Below are positions 1-5,537 of a stretch of 8,121 nt of DNA, in pieces. Below the pieces are notes generated by a model. The model made no database searches. It saw only the letters and a program-made list of their open reading frames with translations, and was not told where the DNA came from. How positions within the stretch are numbered: the first letter of the stretch is position 1; each line of letters begins with the position of its first letter. The translations under genes were made by a program, and so were the position numbers. Source of the stretch: Pseudomonadota bacterium (GTDB lineage: Bacteria; Pseudomonadota; Alphaproteobacteria; Rhizobiales; Xanthobacteraceae); the NCBI GenBank assembly GCA_023405565.1, contig JAEXXW010000129.1, forward strand, positions 1 to 8,121, given 5' to 3'.

Positions 1-30
1 ACGCGTTCAACCGTCAGCCGGCGCCGCATG

Positions 31-69
31 GAATAAAAGAAGCCGGCAATCTGCTTTCGGGTTGCCGGC
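31..69 (-). terminator. Rho-independent terminator downstream of the SulP gene
   Basis: GCCGGCAA (42-49) and TTGCCGGC (62-69) are perfect 8-bp inverted arms around a 12-nt loop. Read on the minus strand, the stem is followed directly by the T-rich run TTCTTTTATTC (complement of 31-41). Stem plus T-tract is the classical intrinsic terminator form and points the right way to end transcription of the minus-strand SulP gene, whose stop is about 113 bp upstream. On the plus strand the inner loop can pair further through G-T wobbles, but no T-run follows, so termination is expected only in the minus direction. Confidence 0.7.
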
Positions 70-95
70 GGTCGCCTGTACGTCAGGCAGCCGCC
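67..95. repeat. Second hairpin overlapping the SulP terminator stem
   Basis: GGCGG (67-71) pairs with CCGCC (91-95), and GCCTG (74-78) pairs with CAGGC (84-88) around a TACGT loop, giving a stem of about 12 positions with a two-base internal interruption. It shares bases 67-69 with the terminator stem, so the two structures compete only at that edge. No T-tract follows on either side. It may reinforce termination or protect the mRNA 3' end. Apart from these two hairpins and weak short open frames, I see nothing in the first 181 bases. Confidence 0.4.
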
Positions 96-181
96 GCGAA
101 AGGCCAAAATTCCAGATCACGCACACAAACGTAAATGCGGCGACCTAGCGGTTTGAAAAGGAGGCCCTTCGTTTCGGATAT

Positions 182-1864
182 TCACCGATGCGCGTCGAAG
201 GCGGCGACAGCGGCTTCGGAACTTGCAAAAATCATGTGCCTGCCCATTCGATCGGCAAGTCCGGCTTGTTCGACCATCAGCAAGGATTTGCTGTTCAGGC
301 TGGCGATGCCGAAGGTCACACCGCGTTCGCTGAGCAGGACCTGCAATTCTTCCAGTTTCGCCACGCCTGTACTGTCGAGCAGGTTGACGGCCTCGGCGTC
401 CAGAACGAACCAGTTGCGTCCACTATTCGAAGCGTCGGCAATCTCCAGAATTTGCCGCTTGACGTAATCGGCATTGAAGAAAATGAGTGCAGCCTGCAGG
501 ACCGCTATCGTGAGGCCCGGGATCGCACGAGCCTCTGGATGCCGGTGTAGCTTGTAAAGGCCCGGTCTGCCATCGATCTGACCAAGACGGGCAATTCGGG
601 GTTGCGAGGCGACCCACAGCAGATAGGCGAGCGTCGCGGCAATGGCGATAAACACGCCTTGCAAAACGCCAATGATGACGACCCCGAGCAGAGTGGCGAT
701 TGCAAAGGCAAATTCCGGACGACTGATACGGTAGAGTGTTCTGAGCTCTGGAAGGTCGATGAGATCAATTGCGGCCGATACCAGAACCGCACCAAGAACG
801 GCCACCGGCAAATAAGCCAGGACGTGTCCGATATACAAAACTGTTCCAGCGAGTGCGGTGGCAGCGATCAGGCCGGTGAGTTGTGTTTTTCCACCGACCA
901 CGAAATTGACCGCCGTGCGAGAGTCGGACGCAGTCACCGGGAAGCCTCCGAACAGACCACTGGAAAGATTGGCCGAGCCGAATCCGACCAGTTCTTTGCC
1001 GGCATCGACGTCGCTTCCCCTTTTCGCAGCGAAGCTGCGCGCCGTCACGATGCCTGATCCAAAACCGACGATCATGATCGCGAGGGCACCGCCCAGGACG
1101 TCGAGATTGGCGATCGCTGCAAGAGATGGAAGTGACAAGGAGAATGTGATTGGGGGTAAAGCGCCGACAACCGAGACGCCGTACGAGGCCAATCCCAGCC
1201 CGGCTGACACTGCGATGGCTGCAACGATCGCAATCAGGGAGCCCGGTGCGCTCGGCCTGACACGTCGCAATATGCGCAGAAATATCAACGTGCCGATCCC
1301 GAGGATCACTGTCGGAATATGTGTCTCACCGATTTTGCCAGCGTACTCAATGATCGGCCTTATCAGACCGCTCGATTCGATCTTGACGGCTGTGAGGCGC
1401 GTGATCTGGCCAATGATCAGACTGATTGAAATGCCGGCCAGAAACCCGACCAATATGGGGCGCGAGAGAAAGTTCGCGACGAAGCCGAGTCCCATGATTC
1501 CTGCGATAAAGCACAGGAGGCCGACTTCCATTGTCAGGAGCACCGTCAACGCGACCCGATCAGCCGTGGTGGATGCACCGAGGGACAGCAGCACACTCGC
1601 GAGCATGATGCATGTTGCGGCGTCGGGGCCGACCATGAGTTGCCGCGATGGCCCGAACAATGCGTATCCGAGCATGCCAAGGATTGTAGCGAATAGCCCG
1701 ACTTCAGTTGGCAGGGCAGCGATGGCTGGGTAAGCGATGGCGGACGGCAGTGATACAGCCGCGACGGACAAGCCTGCCGTGCAATCCGGCGCCAGCCAAT
1801 CGCGCCGATATCCACGCAGTTGCTCCAGGAGCGGTAGCTGCACCGACCGAATTGAAACTGCCAT
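182..1864 (-). CDS. SulP/SLC26-family anion transporter with C-terminal STAS domain
   Basis: This is a 560-residue inner-membrane transporter of the SulP family, which moves sulfate, bicarbonate, dicarboxylates or other anions. Residues about 20-420 are strongly hydrophobic with many membrane segments. Family landmarks are PTEVGLFATILG...FGPSRQLMVGP (52-80), ARSFA (275-279) and GGFPVTASDSRTAVN (306-320). Residues about 435-557 form a STAS domain with the characteristic DSTG at 497-500. Length is normal for the family. The ATG is supported by a GAGG Shine-Dalgarno about 8 nt upstream. The TM8 position that is Glu in many relatives (plant SULTR, SLC26Dg-type) reads Ser270 (VGFGSG). The ARSFA/DSRTA wording fits a distinct bacterial subfamily, so the substrate cannot be named. 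It lies downstream of the decarboxylase gene on the same strand, so co-transcription with a carboxylate or bicarbonate-related role is plausible but inferred. Confidence 0.93.
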   Translation of the reverse strand: MAVSIRSVQLPLLEQLRGYRRDWLAPDCTAGLSVAAVSLPSAIAYPAIAALPTEVGLFATILGMLGYALFGPSRQLMVGPDAATCIMLASVLLSLGASTTADRVALTVLLTMEVGLLCFIAGIMGLGFVANFLSRPILVGFLAGISISLIIGQITRLTAVKIESSGLIRPIIEYAGKIGETHIPTVILGIGTLIFLRILRRVRPSAPGSLIAIVAAIAVSAGLGLASYGVSVVGALPPITFSLSLPSLAAIANLDVLGGALAIMIVGFGSGIVTARSFAAKRGSDVDAGKELVGFGSANLSSGLFGGFPVTASDSRTAVNFVVGGKTQLTGLIAATALAGTVLYIGHVLAYLPVAVLGAVLVSAAIDLIDLPELRTLYRISRPEFAFAIATLLGVVIIGVLQGVFIAIAATLAYLLWVASQPRIARLGQIDGRPGLYKLHRHPEARAIPGLTIAVLQAALIFFNADYVKRQILEIADASNSGRNWFVLDAEAVNLLDSTGVAKLEELQVLLSERGVTFGIASLNSKSLLMVEQAGLADRMGRHMIFASSEAAVAAFDAHR

Positions 1865-1874
1865 GGGTGTGACC

Positions 1875-1967
1875 TCAGCAGTCGTCCGACGGATCTATCT
1901 CGGTCAGCCATTTTGGCATTGATGCGGAAAATCTTCCACTATTCTTGTCGGTGGCTCGTAGCTCCAT
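1875..1967 (-). CDS. Possible 30-residue leader ORF upstream of the SulP gene
   Basis: An ATG-initiated frame of 30 codons fills most of the gap between the decarboxylase stop and the SulP start. Its TGA stop overlaps the SulP ribosome-binding site (TGAGG), leaving about 10 nt before the SulP ATG, an arrangement that would allow translational coupling. The C-terminal part looks protein-like (MPKWLTEIDPSDDC). Against it, there is no clear Shine-Dalgarno before its ATG, and third-position GC is only about half, lower than the neighbouring genes. No family is recognised. It could equally be a chance open frame. Confidence 0.18.
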   Translation of the reverse strand: MELRATDKNSGRFSASMPKWLTEIDPSDDC

Positions 1968-1997
1968 GGTTTCGGCGTCAGCCCTTGGTGGCCGTTT

Positions 1998-3383
1998 TCA
2001 GACCACGCCGGCTCTGGCGAGGATCTCTCGCGCGCGAATGCGTTGCTCGGGTGAAATAGTCAGCCGCTCGGCAGAATCGTCAAGAGGAGCCGTGGCGTCG
2101 ATACCCATCTTCGTCACCGTGAAGGTTTTCGGATCGGACGTCGGATCGATGATCGCTGATTTGACACCCGGCATCATCATGATGTCTTTTTCAGCGCGGA
2201 CGCGCGTCGCGAGAGCCCACATCACATCGTTCATGTCGTGGATATCGACATCCTCGTCGACCACGATGACATATTTCGTATAGAGCTCGGTCCCTAGCGC
2301 ATTGAGCATGGCCATTTTCGGCTCGCCGTCCGAGATCTTTTTCATCGATACGATCGCCATGAAGGCGCCGCAGGTCTTGTGCGGGACATGAACCGCCTTC
2401 ACATTGGGCAGGTTCTTACGCAGGGCATTCAGAAGTTCGCCTTCACGCGTAATGCACGAGATCAGGATGTGGTCGCGCGACATGCCCGAGACAACGCTAT
2501 GGAAGTAGGCATCCTTTCGCATTTTGACACGATGAGCGACAAAGACATTCTGTGTGCTGCGATGTGAGGCATAGCCGGTGAATTCGCCGAACGGCCCTTC
2601 CGGTTCGTGAACGCCCGCGAGAATTTCTCCCTCAATGACGATTTCGGCTGCGGCCGGCACTTCGAGTCCATCGATGCCGCATGTGGCAAGGCGATAGGGC
2701 TCGCCAAAGAGGCCGCCGATGATGTCGAACTTCCGCACATGCGGCGGATAGGCATAGACCATCGACCCCATGTAATGCAGCGGATGCGTGCCGATTACGA
2801 TCGCCGCGGGCAGGGAATGCCCGCGTGCTTCGGCGCGGCGGTGATACTCGTACATGCGCCGTCGCGAATGGAGCGACACGCCGAGCCGGTTCTTGCCCTT
2901 CAGCATCAGCCGGTGAAAGCCCGTCGTGTCGACGCCGGTTTCCGGATCGCGTGCGGTAATCTGCCCGGCAGTGATGTAGGGCGCAGCGTCCACGGTGAAC
3001 TGATAGGGGATCGGCAGTCTGGTCAGGTCGATATCGTCGCCCTCGATCACGATGTCGTCCCAGGCCCCCTTGGCGACGATCTCTGGCGGGATATAGGTCT
3101 GCACCCGCTCGCGAAATGACGTGGCGAGACTGGCAACATCGCTCTTCAGGCATTGTGCGAGCAGTTTCCGGTTGCCGGCGACATTCGTCACGACCGGCAT
3201 ATCGAAACCGATCACATTCTCGAAGATCACCACCGGGCTCTTGTCGAGATGATCCAGTTCGAACACGGTCGATGTCATTTCGAGCTGCTGGCTGATCGGC
3301 TCCTTGATCCGCAGGATCTCTTCAGGGCAGGTTTTCTCCACGCTCTCCAGAAAGCCGCGCAAGCTTTGATTGTCGGCAGCCAA
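1998..3383 (-). CDS. UbiD-family prenylated-FMN-dependent decarboxylase (divergent metal site)
   Basis: This is a cytoplasmic (de)carboxylase of the UbiD family, which acts on aromatic or alpha,beta-unsaturated acids using prenylated FMN made by UbiX. The chosen start is the TTG at 3383, because a perfect GGAGG sits 5 nt upstream; a TTG four codons earlier (3395) has no such site. The product is 461 residues. Using Aspergillus Fdc1 (R173, E277, E282) as guide, the catalytic set is present with identical spacing: R158, E262 and E267 in EGPFGEFTGY. The late family block VVDEDVDIHDMNDVMWALATR spans about 375-395. The metal ligands N168/H191/E233 of Fdc1 fall on T153, R176 and K218, an unusual triple change. 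This is probably not the ubiquinone-pathway UbiD, but a catabolic enzyme of unknown substrate. It is divergent from the GntR-type regulator and upstream of the SulP gene on the same strand. Confidence 0.92.
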   Translation of the reverse strand: MAADNQSLRGFLESVEKTCPEEILRIKEPISQQLEMTSTVFELDHLDKSPVVIFENVIGFDMPVVTNVAGNRKLLAQCLKSDVASLATSFRERVQTYIPPEIVAKGAWDDIVIEGDDIDLTRLPIPYQFTVDAAPYITAGQITARDPETGVDTTGFHRLMLKGKNRLGVSLHSRRRMYEYHRRAEARGHSLPAAIVIGTHPLHYMGSMVYAYPPHVRKFDIIGGLFGEPYRLATCGIDGLEVPAAAEIVIEGEILAGVHEPEGPFGEFTGYASHRSTQNVFVAHRVKMRKDAYFHSVVSGMSRDHILISCITREGELLNALRKNLPNVKAVHVPHKTCGAFMAIVSMKKISDGEPKMAMLNALGTELYTKYVIVVDEDVDIHDMNDVMWALATRVRAEKDIMMMPGVKSAIIDPTSDPKTFTVTKMGIDATAPLDDSAERLTISPEQRIRAREILARAGVV

Positions 3384-3405
3384 GACGTCCTCCAATACTC
3401 ATCAG

Positions 3406-3411
3406 CTTATA
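3406..3411 (-). promoter_or_regulatory. Candidate -10 box of the UbiD-family gene
   Basis: The minus strand reads TATAAG here, in an AT-rich patch about 20 bp upstream of the GGAGG ribosome-binding site, which would give a short leader. No good -35 hexamer is found at 16-18 bp; the place it would occupy is covered by the inverted repeat at 3416-3432, as expected of a regulated promoter. The box also lies in a small dyad (CTTAT/ATAAG, 3406-3418). Confidence 0.35.
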
Positions 3412-3415
3412 TGAT

Positions 3416-3432
3416 AAGTTGGTATGCAACTT
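3416..3432. promoter_or_regulatory. Candidate FadR-type operator upstream of the UbiD-family gene
   Basis: AAGTTG (3416-3421) and CAACTT (3427-3432) are perfect 6-bp inverted arms around GTATG. Short dyads with a central GTAT/GTAC-like core are typical targets of FadR-subfamily GntR regulators, and such a regulator is encoded divergently about 150 bp away. The site abuts the candidate -10 box and would block the decarboxylase promoter. Its GTATGC core recurs in the dyad at 4424-4437 ahead of the binding-protein gene. The assignment is inference from position and symmetry. Confidence 0.45.
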
Positions 3433-3499
3433 GCGGGCCAGCACTGCTAATGAAGTAAGCGAATGGGTATTTGGACGGCAGATGAAAATCTAAACGCGT

Positions 3500-3510
3500 G
3501 TCGCAGCGAC
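3500..3510. repeat. 11-bp dyad GTCGCaGCGAC in the divergent promoter region
   Basis: Perfect 5-bp arms flank a single central A, just upstream of the 16-bp palindrome at 3517-3532. The site is short and GC-rich, so it may be chance, but it adds to the cluster of dyads between the decarboxylase and its presumed regulator. Confidence 0.25.
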
Positions 3511-3516
3511 GGGGTT

Positions 3517-3532
3517 GTCATTTCGAAATGAC
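3517..3532. promoter_or_regulatory. Perfect 16-bp palindrome GTCATTTCGAAATGAC upstream of the GntR gene
   Basis: All 16 bases are self-complementary with no spacer, centred about 62 bp upstream of the regulator's ATG. This position suits an autoregulatory operator or the site of another dimeric regulator acting on the divergent promoters. TTGTCA, a fair -35 hexamer, overlaps its left edge (3515-3520), but no matching -10 box is obvious. A half-site GTCATTT recurs at 4406-4412 ahead of the binding-protein gene. Which protein binds is unknown. Confidence 0.4.
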
Positions 3533-3586
3533 GTGCAGTCGCCGGATTGGTGAAAAGCGCGGCATGCGCGGGTGAATGGAGCGGCA

Positions 3587-4294
3587 ATGGCATACAGGAC
3601 AGTGCAGCGGACTTTCGTTTCGAAGGACAATCTGACCGACAGGATTGCCGGGATGCTGCGGGACGATATCGCCAAGGGCCGATACAAGCCGGGTCGTCAG
3701 TTGCCGCCCGGCAAGGATCTGAGTGAGCGTTTTGGCGTCAGCATCACCGTCATTCGCGAGGCACTGGCGCGGCTCAAGTCGGATGGTCTTGTTGCCTCTC
3801 ATCAAGGCAAAGGTGTCTTTGTTGAGCAGGATTTTACGGCGCGGCCATTTCGCTTGCCGTTATCAGGCGTACGGAAAGACACGCTTGCGCATATCTTCGA
3901 GCTTCGCATCGGTATCGAGGTGCAGGCCGCTTCACTCGCAGCTGAGCGCCGGCGGCCATCTCATCTGAAGGCCATGGCGCAGCATCTTCGTGCGATGGAG
4001 CCGGGCCGCAGCTCGTTTGAAGAGGCGCTCGCCGCCGATATCGGCTTTCATCTTGCGATTGCCGAGGCGACGCAAAATCCCCTGATTGTAGGCTTCACGC
4101 AATTCCTGCAACCGCATCTGCATAACTTCATCTCACAGTCGCGGGCCACGTCGGCACAGAAACAGGCCACGGAGCTCATGGTTCACAAGGAGCATCTTGC
4201 GATCTTCGAGGCGATCCGCGCGGCCGATTCGCGTCGTGCCGGAATGGCGGTTCGCAAAGTGCTGGAGGGAAGCCTCCGGCGGCTCACCGGATAA
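3587..4294 (+). CDS. GntR-family transcriptional regulator, FadR subfamily (FCD domain)
   Basis: This is a 235-residue DNA-binding regulator, normally dimeric and released by or activated with a small carboxylate ligand. The start is ATG 3587, with GGAG 5 nt upstream; an in-frame GTG at 3572 is less well placed. Residues about 12-80 form the GntR winged helix (DRIAGMLRDDI, GRQLPPGKDLSERFGVS, VIREALARLKSDGLV, GKGVFV). Residues about 98-230 form the all-helical FCD ligand domain, with metal-site residues D151 and H155 (DIGFH) and H203 (EHLAIF). The usual last His falls on V225 in an ungapped alignment, so metal binding may be altered. It is divergent from the UbiD-family gene and 195 bp upstream of the binding-protein gene on the same strand, hence the likely local regulator. 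Target and ligand are inferred, not seen. Confidence 0.92.
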   Translation: MAYRTVQRTFVSKDNLTDRIAGMLRDDIAKGRYKPGRQLPPGKDLSERFGVSITVIREALARLKSDGLVASHQGKGVFVEQDFTARPFRLPLSGVRKDTLAHIFELRIGIEVQAASLAAERRRPSHLKAMAQHLRAMEPGRSSFEEALAADIGFHLAIAEATQNPLIVGFTQFLQPHLHNFISQSRATSAQKQATELMVHKEHLAIFEAIRAADSRRAGMAVRKVLEGSLRRLTG

Positions 4295-4329
4295 AATGTT
4301 TTTCGAGTTTATGCCGTAACCAAACTCAG

Positions 4330-4354
4330 CCGTTGCTCAGGACGCGGGCAACGG
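4330..4354 (+). terminator. Hairpin after the GntR gene, weak terminator candidate
   Basis: CCGTTGC (4330-4336) and GCAACGG (4348-4354) are perfect 7-bp arms around an 11-nt loop, 36 nt downstream of the regulator's stop. Only a short T-containing run (CTTTGTCC) follows, so it may be a weak terminator or attenuator separating the regulator from the binding-protein gene rather than a strong intrinsic terminator. Confidence 0.35.
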
Positions 4355-4423
4355 GAGGGCTTTGTCCGAAATTATCGCCGTTCTTCCCTGTGTCAGGTCT
4401 GGCACGTCATTTGCTGTTCCCCT

Positions 4424-4437
4424 GTCAGTATGCTGAC
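4424..4437. promoter_or_regulatory. Candidate operator upstream of the Bug-family gene
   Basis: GTCAG (4424-4428) and CTGAC (4433-4437) are perfect 5-bp arms around TATG, 52 bp before the chosen start. The GTATGC core is the same as in the dyad ahead of the UbiD-family gene, although the symmetry axis is shifted by half a base. A further TGTCAG lies exactly 32 bp upstream (4391-4396), about three helical turns away. One regulator may serve both promoters; this is inferred. An in-frame ATG at 4430 lies inside the dyad and is unlikely to be the translation start. Confidence 0.35.
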
Positions 4438-4489
4438 GAACAGCCGCAAGCTATCTCGTCCGCATTGGCATGATGAGGGGATGGCTACG

Positions 4490-5482
4490 ATGACATTGTT
4501 CGGTGGACTTCGCAGGGTGGGGCTGTGTCATGTTGTGTTCGGGGTGGCGGTGGCGCTCGCACCGACCGCGACGCTGGCGCAGGAGGCCTGGCCAAACCGC
4601 CCCATCACATTCATCGTTCCATATGGTGCCGGCGGATATACCGACACCGTTGGCCGTATCACCGCCTCTTACGTCGAAAAGGCGTTAGGCAAACCCGTCG
4701 TTGTCGAAACCCGGCCAGGCGGCGGCGGCATCGTGGGGACGCAGGCTGTGGCGGATGCTGCACCGGATGGATACACGTTCTGCGTTTGCAGCGTCGGCGC
4801 CATTTCGGTCGTGCCTTTCGCCCAGAAGGTCCGTTACGATCCGGTTCGCGATCTTGAACCTGTCTCCATCGTCAGCTCCATTGTCCAGGCCGTCGTCGCG
4901 AAAAAAGACCTGCCGGTCAACTCGCTGGCCGAACTGGTAACCTACGCCAAGAGCAATCCCGGCAAGCTCAATTACGGGTCGAGTGGTCTTGGCGGATTGA
5001 CCCACTACGCGGTCGAGCTGTTCCAGGTGCGGACCGGCACCAAGATGGTGCATGTGCCGTTCAAGGGTGGTGCGCAGGCGATGGTGTCTGTCGTGTCAGG
5101 CGACATCGATCTGTCCTTTGCCAACATGACCGATGCCTTGCCGCAGATTCAGGCCGGAGCTGTCAGAGGTTTGGGTGTGACATCACGCGAGCGGACAACC
5201 TATTTCCCGGCACTTCCCACGGTGCACGAAACCGTCAGCCCGAATTTCATCGTCGAAACCTGGAACGCGATCATCGCCCCGGCCAAGACGCCTGAGCCGA
5301 TCATCAAGAAAATGGCGGAGGTCCTGATGAAGATGGCGGATGATCCTGCCGTGCAGGAAGCCATGACAAAGACTGGTAGCTCGACGGTCAAGATGACGAC
5401 GGAGCAGTTTCGCGCGCAGATCCAGGACGAGATCAAGCAGTGGAAGCCGCTGCTGGCTGAAATCGCCGAGAAGCAGAAATAA
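4490..5482 (+). CDS. Bug/TctC-family periplasmic solute-binding protein
   Basis: This is an extracytoplasmic binding protein of tripartite tricarboxylate transporter systems, which capture carboxylates such as citrate, dicarboxylates or aromatic acids. From ATG 4490 (AGGGG about 9 nt upstream) the product is 330 residues, the normal family size. It begins with a clean Sec signal peptide: RR at 8-9, a hydrophobic stretch, then ATLA|QEAW with cleavage near residue 30. Family landmarks follow: WPNRPITFIVPYGAGGYTD (34-52), RPGGGGIVGTQAVADAAPDGYTF (75-97), NYGSSGLGGLTH (161-172), HVPFKGG (188-194) and IIAPAKTP (261-268). In-frame ATGs at 4481 and 4430 are possible alternatives, but 4430 falls in a dyad and would spoil the signal peptide. 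No TctA/TctB membrane genes are adjacent, so it is an orphan using a shared permease or acting as a sensor. The ligand is unknown. Confidence 0.92.
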   Translation: MTLFGGLRRVGLCHVVFGVAVALAPTATLAQEAWPNRPITFIVPYGAGGYTDTVGRITASYVEKALGKPVVVETRPGGGGIVGTQAVADAAPDGYTFCVCSVGAISVVPFAQKVRYDPVRDLEPVSIVSSIVQAVVAKKDLPVNSLAELVTYAKSNPGKLNYGSSGLGGLTHYAVELFQVRTGTKMVHVPFKGGAQAMVSVVSGDIDLSFANMTDALPQIQAGAVRGLGVTSRERTTYFPALPTVHETVSPNFIVETWNAIIAPAKTPEPIIKKMAEVLMKMADDPAVQEAMTKTGSSTVKMTTEQFRAQIQDEIKQWKPLLAEIAEKQK

Positions 5483-5492
5483 CGTGGATGAA

Positions 5493-5529
5493 GAGCCAGG
5501 ATAGCAAGCCAAGACAGCAAACCTGGCTC
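5493..5529. terminator. Inverted repeat between convergent genes, possible bidirectional terminator
   Basis: GAGCCAGG (5493-5500) and CCTGGCTC (5522-5529) are perfect 8-bp arms with a 21-nt loop. They lie in the 55-bp gap between the stop of the binding-protein gene (plus) and that of the oxidoreductase gene (minus). The position is right for ending both transcripts, but neither side has a convincing T-run and the loop is long, so it may be only a transcript-end stabiliser. Confidence 0.45.
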
Positions 5530-5537
5530 AAGTCCGT

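Noticed and set aside
1..36. Possible C-terminal tail of a plus-strand gene ending in TAA at 34-36
   Set aside because: Only eleven codons with ordinary composition, and no plus-direction terminator follows; other frames are equally open, so it cannot be supported.
858..1733. 291-codon open frame on the plus strand opposite the SulP gene
   Set aside because: Low-complexity Arg/Pro/Thr-rich product antisense to a strongly conserved membrane protein; a shadow frame.
3274..3283. Ten-base match (GTCATTTCGA) to the 16-bp palindrome
   Set aside because: It lies within conserved UbiD coding sequence and lacks the second arm, so it is most likely coincidence.
3384..3395. Upstream TTG start for the UbiD-family gene
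   Set aside because: The GGAGG ribosome-binding site overlaps these codons and is ideally spaced for the TTG at 3383 instead.
4430..4489. Longer N-terminus for the Bug-family protein from ATG 4430 or 4481
   Set aside because: ATG 4430 lies inside a dyad and gives a poor signal peptide; ATG 4481 has its GAGGGG almost touching the start. ATG 4490 has good spacing and a clean signal peptide.
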